Source: Streptomyces olivochromogenes (GTDB taxonomy: Bacteria; Actinomycetota; Actinomycetes; Streptomycetales; Streptomycetaceae). From it: a stretch of DNA of 32,976 bases. The translations under genes and the position numbers were made by a program. Location of the stretch: NCBI RefSeq assembly GCF_021538895.1, contig NZ_JADDRL010000103.1:1-32976 (forward strand), written 5' to 3'. Each line of letters starts with the position of its first letter. The first letter of the stretch is position 1. The notes under the pieces are model-generated. The model was given only the letters and a program-made list of their open reading frames with translations, was not told the DNA's origin and searched no databases. Positions 1 through 5,648 of this stretch are shown here, in pieces.

Positions 1-1
1 G

Positions 2-151
2 GAGGTACGGGGCATCGTCGACACGTGGTGGCGGGGCCCGGACTCGCTGGTGGCGCTGCACAACGGCGAGGCGGAATGCTTCTCCGGCCGCGTGCGCCGC
101 GTGGCACTCGTGTACTCGGGGCTCGACAAGTGGGGCCTGCACGGGCAGTGA
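2..151 (+). CDS. C-terminal end of an unknown protein (partial)
   Basis: The window opens inside a plus-strand frame that reads without a stop for 49 codons and ends at TGA 149-151. Third codon positions are nearly all G or C, as expected for real coding sequence here. The visible tail contains VDTWWRGPDSLVALHNGEA and ends in KWGLHGQ. I do not recognise the family and the start lies outside the window. A strong hairpin about 40 bases after the stop supports this being the true end of a gene. Confidence 0.55.
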   Translation, partial: EVRGIVDTWWRGPDSLVALHNGEAECFSGRVRRVALVYSGLDKWGLHGQ

Positions 152-190
152 GCCCCGGGCAGCCGCGCGTTGGGTCTTCCCGACAACGTC

Positions 191-211
191 CGCCCCCTGA
201 CAAAGGGGGCG
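191..211 (+). terminator. Hairpin terminator after the partial first gene
   Basis: An 8-bp perfect stem, CGCCCCCT with AGGGGGCG, encloses a 5-base loop. It lies about 40 bases after the stop of the partial gene and before the sigma-factor gene. No U-tract follows, which is usual for Streptomyces terminators. Confidence 0.6.
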
Positions 212-398
212 GCGTCGTTCGTGAACATCGGGTCTGGCGCTGATGCTGTTCATCAATGAGTCATGCAGATCAAGGCTTGGGCAGGAAGTTCGTTGCCCCG
301 TGCAACCCTAGGCGGCGCGGGTTCCGTGTAGGGCGTAGGGAGAGGCGGATCTGGGTCTACGTGGGTCCGACGCTTCGATGCGTGAGACGAGGAAGAGC

Positions 399-932
399 GT
401 GACCGATCATTCCCGCGAGAGCGAGTTCCGTACCTGGGTGCTCGAGCATCGAACGCGCCTGCGGACGACGGCATTTCTGCTCTGCGGTGACTGGTACCTC
501 GCCGATGATCTCGTCCAGGACGCGCTCGGTCGGCTCTACTCCAGGTGGGGCAAGGTGGTAGCAGGCGGCGATCCGCGTGCGTACGTCCGTCGGATCCTGT
601 GCAACCTGCACACCGACTACCGACGTCGACCGGCCAGACGTGAGATCAGCGAGGCGGATGTGGCCTCGTTACACGCACACCCGCACGCCAGTATGGACGA
701 GCGTGACGACGAGCTGATCGCCGCGCTGCTGACGGTCCCGGTCGGGCAGCGGACCGTGCTCGTTTTGCGCTTCTTCGAGGATCTGTCCGTCGAGCAGGCC
801 GCGGCCCTGCTCAGGACGAGTCCGGGCAACGTCAAGAGCCAGACGAGCCGCGGCCTGGAGGCTCTGCGCTCCGTGCTCCGGACGCGACCCACCAAGGACG
901 TACGACCGACCAGGATCGAAGGAGCATCGTGA
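399..932 (+). CDS. SigE-family ECF RNA polymerase sigma factor
   Basis: This is an extracytoplasmic-function sigma factor that would direct RNA polymerase to a small regulon. Region 2 lies in the N-terminal half (LLCGDWYLADDLVQDAL, then DPRAYVRRILCNLHTDYRRR). Region 4 is C-terminal, with helix-turn-helix LSVEQAAALLRTSPGNVKSQ. The length, about 177 residues, fits the SigE family seen in Streptomyces. I prefer the GTG at 399 because AGGA sits five bases before it; the in-frame ATG at 378 has no ribosome site. The stop overlaps the start of the downstream membrane gene by 4 bases, so the two are probably translationally coupled. Inference: the partner controls this sigma factor. Confidence 0.88.
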   Translation: MTDHSRESEFRTWVLEHRTRLRTTAFLLCGDWYLADDLVQDALGRLYSRWGKVVAGGDPRAYVRRILCNLHTDYRRRPARREISEADVASLHAHPHASMDERDDELIAALLTVPVGQRTVLVLRFFEDLSVEQAAALLRTSPGNVKSQTSRGLEALRSVLRTRPTKDVRPTRIEGAS

Positions 933-1822
933 ACCCCCACCATGCGCCGGACGAACTCGCCGCGCGTATCGCGGCCATCAGCATCAGCGCTCCCGCCGGC
1001 CACATCGATATCGACGAAGCGGTCCGCTCAGGGACGAGGCGGCGCCAGCGTCGACGCCTTGCCGTCGCCGGCGTGTTCGCCTGCGTCGTGGCCCTCGCCG
1101 GATCGGTGGCCGTCGTAACGCAGGCGGACCACGGCAGGAGCAACACCGTGGCCACTCCCAGCTTCGGCACCTCAGCCCTGACCGCCGAAGGCCTCGGCGG
1201 GCGGTGGATCGCCATCCGGATCGACGGTCGTGACGTCGCGTCGTGGCGCGACGCCAGCGGCATTCCGGCGAACATCATCATTGGCGCCGACGGGCAACCG
1301 AATGCATGGCAGGTGAACAGCGCCTGCGGCCCTCAGGTCGGCGGCAGCTTCACTCTGCAGCCGGACGGCTCGTTCAACGCCACGGTGCCGCCACGACGGT
1401 TCCAGTCGTGCCCCATGCTCACCACGCCGCCGCCCGATCTCCAAAACGCGGTCGCGCGGACCGCCTCCGTCGCCGTGGACGATCCGGATGGTTCGGGGGC
1501 CCGAACGCTGCGGTTCCTGGACAGCCACAAGCGGCTCGTTGCTCTGTGGCGCGAGGACACCACGATCAGTTCGCGCGCCTCCATGACGTCCGTGTGCAGG
1601 AAGGCGCTCGGACGCGAGTCCGCCTTTACCGGCACTTTCACCACCGTCGAACACGTCCGCGCGAAGCACCTGGCGGCCAAGAACACCAAACCCGGGGACG
1701 TTCTGCCCGACGTTCCCGGCGGCACCGTCGCCGTCTACTGTTCGGTCACCGGCAAAGGCTCGCCCGTCAGGTACGCGGTCACGGCCGACGGTCATAAGGT
1801 GAGGCTCCGCACGACCAAGTAA
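929..1822 (+). CDS. Single-pass membrane protein, probable anti-sigma partner
   Basis: The 297-residue protein has a short cytoplasmic N-terminus of about 43 residues ending in a run of arginines (TRRRQRRR). One membrane helix follows at about residues 44-64, then an extracytoplasmic domain of about 230 residues. The outer part contains GLGGRWIAIRIDG, a cysteine in NSACG and a second cysteine in QSCPM, a pattern reminiscent of META/HslJ-like domains; that resemblance is tentative. The start is GTG, overlapping the sigma stop, with AAGGAG just upstream. Position and topology suggest it senses something outside the membrane and restrains the sigma factor. No zinc-binding anti-sigma motif (HxxxCxxC) is visible in the short cytoplasmic part, so the regulatory role is inference. 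Confidence 0.75.
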   Translation: MNPHHAPDELAARIAAISISAPAGHIDIDEAVRSGTRRRQRRRLAVAGVFACVVALAGSVAVVTQADHGRSNTVATPSFGTSALTAEGLGGRWIAIRIDGRDVASWRDASGIPANIIIGADGQPNAWQVNSACGPQVGGSFTLQPDGSFNATVPPRRFQSCPMLTTPPPDLQNAVARTASVAVDDPDGSGARTLRFLDSHKRLVALWREDTTISSRASMTSVCRKALGRESAFTGTFTTVEHVRAKHLAAKNTKPGDVLPDVPGGTVAVYCSVTGKGSPVRYAVTADGHKVRLRTTK

Positions 1823-1850
1823 CCAACCGCGCACGAGTGCCCCCAATAGC

Positions 1851-1888
1851 GGTATCGCCGGGAGCACACGGCGGCTCCCGGCGATACC
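1851..1888. terminator. Bidirectional terminator between convergent genes
   Basis: A perfect 15-bp inverted repeat (1851-1865 pairing with 1874-1888) encloses an 8-base loop. It lies between the plus-strand membrane gene ending at 1822 and the minus-strand peptidase gene ending at 1909, so it can terminate both. Confidence 0.85.
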
Positions 1889-1908
1889 CCGGCACGGCAC
1901 GCCAGACG

Positions 1909-3033
1909 CTAGGAGCAGCGCTTCCAGGTCTGGTCGAACTTGCTGGAGCTGGAGCGGTGGTTGGTAATCATGGCCGCACCGGACGAGGAGCCGCTGGTCG
2001 TCAGCCGCACGTCGGTGGTCGGCAGCTTGAAGAGATCCTTGAAGGTGCTGCCGTACCTGGCACCGGCGGCGCTGAACGTCTGCCGACTGAACTTACGCAG
2101 TTTGTAACCGGCCGGCCGCTCCGTGATGAAGTCCGCAGTCGTCCCGTCGTAGTAACTGGAAAGACCGGACACGTTGACGGGTGACCAGCCGGATCCGGCG
2201 GTCCGGTCGTACCAGTGGAACCCGACCTTTCCGCGACTGTAGGTCATGTACTGCGAGATGACGTGTCCGGTCTTGTTCGTGCGCCCGATCCAGACGGGCG
2301 GGTTCTGGTGCGACGAATTGAGGTACTCGTACCACAGCGAGGCCCCCTGAGTGGCCGTGCCGGAGCCCGAGGCGAAGCCCTGCTGGATCAGCTTCCCAGT
2401 TTGGTGATAACCACCGAGGCCGATCCACGGGGCCGCCAGCGTGCTGCGGTTGGGGCCGCAACTCGCAGAGTAGCTGGGGATGTTCTGGTCGTCGTAGACC
2501 TCGTTGTAGTTGGAGTGTCCGGTGGCCACATAGCCGCCCCAGTTACCGCTGTAGGTGGCGAATCGCAGTGCCGACTTGCCGGACGGCCCCACGCACGGCA
2601 CAGACGGGATGGTCTCACGGTACCCCTGGTACTTGGCCCGCCACGCCGCCAGAGCCTTCGGGTTGTCCGGGGCGTCGAAGCCGTAGGCGCGCGCCGTCGC
2701 GGGCCCTGCTGTCTGCGGCCGGAAACCCTGAGGCGGGACGATCGTCGACATGGTCGCGCCGCCCGGCAGGCGGTACCTAAACTCCTTCCCGGCTGCGGCT
2801 CGCACGGCTGCGGAAGCCGACGGCGGCACGGTCTTCCCGTCCGCCCCGACCAGACGTGTCTGCGTGGAACTGAGGGTTCTGCACCCCTTGGCTGGTGCAG
2901 AACCGGCCACCGGTACGGCGTTCGCGGGCGTCGCGGGGGCCGTGATGTAGGCGGCAGTCGCGACCAAAACCGAGCTTGCGACGATTAAGGCTTTCCGGAT
3001 ACGAGAGCTTGCATTTGCCCGAAAGGGCCTCAT
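1909..3033 (-). CDS. Secreted G1-family (eqolisin-like) glutamic peptidase
   Basis: This is a 374-residue exported protein. A signal peptide is clear: a charged N-terminus with RIRK, a hydrophobic stretch at about 15-30, and a likely cleavage after PANA near residue 39. The mature C-terminal half resembles G1 peptidases, with SGNWGGYVATG (about 162-172), PWIGLGG (202-208), LIQQG (215-219) and WYEYL (234-238). In that family a Gln and a Glu form the catalytic pair. Q217 or Q218 and E236 are the obvious candidates. The residues between the signal and the NWGGY motif could be a propeptide. The ATG start has GAAGGAG about five bases upstream. Family assignment is from motif spacing; the substrate is unknown. 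Confidence 0.65.
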   Translation of the reverse strand: MRPFRANASSRIRKALIVASSVLVATAAYITAPATPANAVPVAGSAPAKGCRTLSSTQTRLVGADGKTVPPSASAAVRAAAGKEFRYRLPGGATMSTIVPPQGFRPQTAGPATARAYGFDAPDNPKALAAWRAKYQGYRETIPSVPCVGPSGKSALRFATYSGNWGGYVATGHSNYNEVYDDQNIPSYSASCGPNRSTLAAPWIGLGGYHQTGKLIQQGFASGSGTATQGASLWYEYLNSSHQNPPVWIGRTNKTGHVISQYMTYSRGKVGFHWYDRTAGSGWSPVNVSGLSSYYDGTTADFITERPAGYKLRKFSRQTFSAAGARYGSTFKDLFKLPTTDVRLTTSGSSSGAAMITNHRSSSSKFDQTWKRCS

Positions 3034-3059
3034 GTTTCTCCTTCGGTACGGGAAAGGGA

Positions 3060-3107
3060 CATCAGCGAGTGGCTGCGTCGCGGATGCGCCGCAGCCACTC
3101 GCTGATG
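3060..3107. terminator. Strong 18-bp hairpin upstream of the peptidase gene
   Basis: A perfect 18-bp inverted repeat (3060-3077 with 3090-3107) surrounds a 12-base loop. On the minus strand it lies after the small gene ending at 3133 and before the peptidase start at 3033. It is probably the terminator of the upstream gene, though it could also shape the peptidase mRNA leader. Confidence 0.75.
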
Positions 3108-3132
3108 TCGGCAGGGACCAGCCCGGCGTGAC

Positions 3133-3391
3133 TCACGCACCCTCGGCCGCAGCCGTGCGTGTTGTCCTAGCGCTGGCGGCCGGACCGCCGATGACGGCGC
3201 ACTCGGCCACGATGAAGCCTGCGTGGTTCCAGGCGCTGCCATCCATCGGCATGCGCACGTGAGGTGCGCGCACGCGTTCCAGCCGGGCGTGGACATAGGG
3301 GTTGCTGCGCGGCCTGTGCCGGGTCCGAGATGGCGACCATCTCTGCCTCGGCCGCAGCGGCGACCGTGAACGAGGTGGCATCCTTGCTCAT
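3133..3391 (-). pseudogene. Small gene split by a frameshift
   Basis: A good start is visible at ATG 3391, with GGAG six bases upstream, and the frame begins MSKDATSFTVAAAAEAEM followed by VAISDPAQAA. Near 3295-3310 the coding signal moves to the next frame, which continues NPYVHARLERVRAPHV and ends AAAEGA at TGA 3133. Joining the two halves needs one base removed (or two added) and gives a protein of about 85 residues. The family is not recognised. It lies between a LuxR regulator and a secreted peptidase on the same strand. Either the gene is newly inactivated or the assembly carries an indel. Confidence 0.5.
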
Positions 3392-3474
3392 CGCATCTCC
3401 GTGATCTGCCGACCTGCCTGAGTGATCGAACATAGGCGCGAATTTCCGCTGCCGCCACGTCTGTTGGGGAGGTG

Positions 3475-3500
3475 TCCCATGGGGCATTGCCCGAATGGGA
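3475..3500 (-). terminator. Hairpin after the LuxR-type gene
   Basis: Nested inverted repeats, TCCCAT with ATGGGA and inside them GGGC with GCCC around a 3-base loop, lie about 65 bases past the LuxR-type stop on the minus strand. The role as a terminator is inferred from position. Confidence 0.45.
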
Positions 3501-3565
3501 GTGCATCCTGGGATCCGTGCAGCCAGTGCACACCCGCGCCCGCTCGGGGCCAACACAGAACCCTG

Positions 3566-3913
3566 CTATGCGGCCGTGGACTTCCGGCTCTGCTCCAGGG
3601 TCTTCCCCAGGCGCCGCGTACATGCCGAATCCGAACACAACTCGTCGTGGGCCAGCGCAGCAAGGATCGCGGCCTGTGTACGGGTCTCCTGCTCGGTCTT
3701 GTCCACGATGTTCGCGATGTGCGCCTTCACGGTGCGCTCTGCGATTCCCAGCTCCCGAGCCAGTTCCCGGTTGCCCAAGCCTGTCCCGAGTAGCAGGAAC
3801 ACTTCACGCTCCCGCTCGGTCAGGCTCTCCAGCCTCCTCGCACCTAGCGCGGGATTGTGTCCCGTGCGCCGGTACGAACAAGCCGGACCTTCCGTATTAA
3901 TTCGTCGGGTCAT
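3566..3913 (-). CDS. Short LuxR-type DNA-binding regulator
   Basis: This 115-residue protein is almost only a LuxR/FixJ helix-turn-helix domain: LTEREREVFLLLGTGLGN, then RELARELGIAERTVKAHI and ANIVDKTEQETRTQAAILA. There is no receiver or ligand-binding domain, so it is an orphan short regulator. The start at ATG 3913 is chosen because GGGAGGG lies five bases before it; an upstream in-frame ATG at 3937 has no ribosome site. It is followed on the same strand by the small frameshifted gene and the secreted peptidase, which it may regulate (inference). The long, AT-rich region upstream is its likely promoter. Confidence 0.8.
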   Translation of the reverse strand: MTRRINTEGPACSYRRTGHNPALGARRLESLTEREREVFLLLGTGLGNRELARELGIAERTVKAHIANIVDKTEQETRTQAAILAALAHDELCSDSACTRRLGKTLEQSRKSTAA

Positions 3914-4532
3914 AACGGCCCTCCCTGACCCCGACATTTCCCGGCAGACCCCCGTGGCCTGGGCACGCTCGAGATCGCCCCAAATCTACCCGCGAGCTAT
4001 GCCGTGTGCACGCCCCTTTATCGGAGGGCCAACCTCCCTCCCCTGAGGGAGATTGCTCCAAGGACAGGGGCCGCATTATGTGATTTCTCAACAAGCGATT
4101 TTTTGGCAATTTTTCAACTTCATGGGCTCGTTGCCGATGAGTGAAATCAGCAGCAGGAGAAGCATCGACCGTTGGTGCCCGCAGCACGGGGCCCTGACAC
4201 CGTCGCCGCATCGCCTGCTTCCCGGCCGCCAGGCTCATCATTCCGACCTACTCCAGGCGCTGCGCATGGCCGAAGTCATCGGCCATGCCCGCCAAGCACC
4301 CCATCCACGACTACGCGCCTTGCTACGAAGTACTCATCATCGGGCAATTGGCGACGTTCATCCGTACTCGGCCAGGAAGCGCACCGCGTGCGCCGCCGCC
4401 AAGGCCAGCCGGCTCACCTCCGGCTGGCCTCGGAGGACTTGCCCTGCTCGGTCGCTTGAGTCGCTGCCGTCGGCTCACATCCGCTCACGCGCGGCTGCCC
4501 CAGCTGGCCGGCAGAGCGACGCTTTGCTGCGA
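3914..4532. other. Gene-poor region upstream of the LuxR-type gene
   Basis: I find no convincing gene in these 619 bases. The part at about 4077-4140 is markedly AT-rich for this genome, with two T-tracts (A-tracts on the minus strand), and is a reasonable promoter or protein-binding region for the LuxR-type gene. From about 4170 to 4530 short open frames exist on the plus strand, but none has a ribosome site or a recognisable product. They may be decayed coding sequence. Confidence 0.5.
4402..4430. terminator. Hairpin downstream of the PIN gene
   Basis: An 11-bp perfect stem (AGGCCAGCCGG with its complement) closes a 7-base loop. It lies about 100 bases after the end of the PIN-domain gene on the minus strand and may terminate it. 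Confidence 0.45.
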
Positions 4533-4913
4533 TCAGGGGGTGAGGTCCAGAACGCGGACCGACTGGCCGACCCACCGCTCAGGGGCAGTGGTGGCGATGA
4601 TTGCACCGTCGGGACGGTCAGGGGTGGGCTGCGCCGCGTATTGGGCATGCGCAGCAGCCCACGTGTCCTGCCGGGCCACGGCCAGGGCGGCAGGCAGATC
4701 AAGGTCCAGGACGGTGATGCCGGGCAGGGCCGCAAGGTGCTCTGCCGTACCAGGTCGGGCGCGGTCGGCTTCGACCAGGGCGCACACCGGGGCGTAGAGG
4801 TACCAGCCGGACTCCACGTGGGTGCGGTGGATTAACCGGGAGGCAAGGACGTTGCCTTGGCTGACTGCGGCCATGGCGGTGTCGTCCAGGACGATATGCA
4901 TCGCGTCGCTCAC
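4533..4913 (-). CDS. PIN-domain protein (VapC-like ribonuclease toxin)
   Basis: The 126-residue product looks like a PIN-fold metal-dependent ribonuclease. The usual acidic positions can be placed: D10/D11 in HIVLDDTAM, E48 in PVCALVEADR, and D99/D102 in TPDRPDGAII. It ends RVLDLTP, typical of the last PIN strand. I start it at GTG 4913 (VSDAMHIV); the longer upstream frame is low-complexity and unlikely to be translated. PIN toxins are normally encoded just after a small antitoxin that masks them. Here the upstream space holds only a short open fragment with an in-frame TAG, so the gene appears orphaned. Whether it is still toxic, or rescued by an antitoxin elsewhere, cannot be told from the sequence. 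Confidence 0.7.
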   Translation of the reverse strand: MSDAMHIVLDDTAMAAVSQGNVLASRLIHRTHVESGWYLYAPVCALVEADRARPGTAEHLAALPGITVLDLDLPAALAVARQDTWAAAHAQYAAQPTPDRPDGAIIATTAPERWVGQSVRVLDLTP

Positions 4914-4995
4914 TGCGCCGCCGTCCGGGCATTGCGCGGGAAGCCCGCACGTCGTGGAGCAGAGTGGTGATCTCCTCGGCGGAGCCGTGCGTGAG
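4914..4995 (-). pseudogene. Possible antitoxin remnant upstream of the PIN gene
   Basis: On the minus strand a GC3-rich frame reads LTHGSAEEITTLLHDVRAS directly before the PIN start. It is preceded by an in-frame TAG (4996-4998), has no start codon before GTG in the DVRA segment, and does not stop at the PIN start as a coupled antitoxin would. It looks like the decayed 3' end of a small partner gene. The identification rests only on position and codon pattern. Confidence 0.35.
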
Positions 4996-5015
4996 CTACT
5001 GCTGGCAGACGATTG

Positions 5016-5052
5016 AAGCGGCCCGCCGAGTGATCCACTCGACGGGCCGCTT
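5016..5052 (-). terminator. Terminator after the immunity gene
   Basis: A 17-bp inverted repeat with a 3-base loop starts 17 bases after the stop of the candidate immunity gene. The single imperfect position is a G-U wobble in the minus-strand RNA, which points to that strand as the working direction. Confidence 0.8.
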
Positions 5053-5069
5053 ATCGTGGACCGGGCCAC

Positions 5070-5570
5070 TTATGCGTTCGCAGCTGAATCAATCAAGGTC
5101 CGCTGAGCAGCAATTAGGCGCACGCAGTTTTCGTTCCCTCGCTCGGCCTCTGCCGTAACACGAGGAATCCGTTCACTATTCAGGACCGCCTCATAGCATG
5201 CCGACATGATAGCAAGGACGTCGGAGGCCGAGAGGGAACGGCTCATTGAATCAGCGTACTCAGAAATCGCCATAACGATAGACGCTGTCCCAGGTGAATG
5301 GTCTCGCTCTTGAAGAGCATAAAGGTTATCGAAGAACTCACCCTCAGGCACACCGAGAGAATCTTCTTGAATCCTCTGACGCAACAGCGCCAAGGCTTCG
5401 CGTGCAAATCCTACGGTTTCTGGGGCGAATGATCCTTCAAAAGATGGTCTAAATGATGTGAAACAGAGCTCAATCGCATCAAGAGAAAGTATCCGCTTGC
5501 CCGTGGATGAGAGCGGCTCGATCAACGCTCCCCACGAACGGCTCTCTGCATCCCAAAGAAGCACGTGCAC
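5070..5570 (-). CDS. Candidate immunity protein for the RHS toxin
   Basis: The 166-residue soluble protein begins VHVLLWDAESRSWGALIEP and is mostly predicted helical. It is not a family I can name. It lies 78 bases after the RHS toxin gene on the same strand and is followed by a terminator, so toxin tip and this gene form the last two items of one transcript. Its codon use is visibly less GC-rich than the RHS body but like the toxin tip, as expected for an exchangeable toxin-immunity cassette. The start is GTG 5570, or GTG 5564 two codons later; an in-frame stop lies just upstream. Inference: it binds and neutralises the deaminase-like tip in the producing cell. Confidence 0.7.
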   Translation of the reverse strand: MHVLLWDAESRSWGALIEPLSSTGKRILSLDAIELCFTSFRPSFEGSFAPETVGFAREALALLRQRIQEDSLGVPEGEFFDNLYALQERDHSPGTASIVMAISEYADSMSRSLSASDVLAIMSACYEAVLNSERIPRVTAEAERGNENCVRLIAAQRTLIDSAANA

Positions 5571-5596
5571 CCACCGATCTCATTCGTACAGGTCAG

Positions 5597-5632
5597 CGCC
5601 GCGCCGCGTCACTTAGGCGGCGCGGCGCGGCG
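5597..5632. terminator. GC-only hairpin between toxin and immunity genes
   Basis: A 12-bp stem made entirely of G and C (5597-5608 with 5621-5632) with a 12-base loop fills most of the gap between the toxin stop at 5649 and the immunity start at 5570. It could be an attenuator or an RNA-processing or stability element. A full stop here would require a separate promoter for the immunity gene. Confidence 0.6.
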
Positions 5633-5648
5633 TCGCAGGGGCAGTTTA

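Noticed and set aside
1172..1900. 242-residue minus-strand frame opposite the anti-sigma-like gene
   Set aside because: Runs through the bidirectional terminator; the plus-strand gene is coupled to the sigma factor.
2215..2988. 257-residue plus-strand frame opposite the peptidase gene
   Set aside because: Mirror frame; the minus strand has signal peptide, ribosome site and catalytic motifs.
3030..3638. 202-residue minus-strand frame across the LuxR-peptidase interval
   Set aside because: It crosses the frameshifted small gene and a hairpin in a third phase, with no coding character or ribosome site.
4053..4835. 260-residue plus-strand frame opposite the PIN gene
   Set aside because: It mirrors the PIN gene over half its length, and the rest lacks a ribosome site and a recognisable product.
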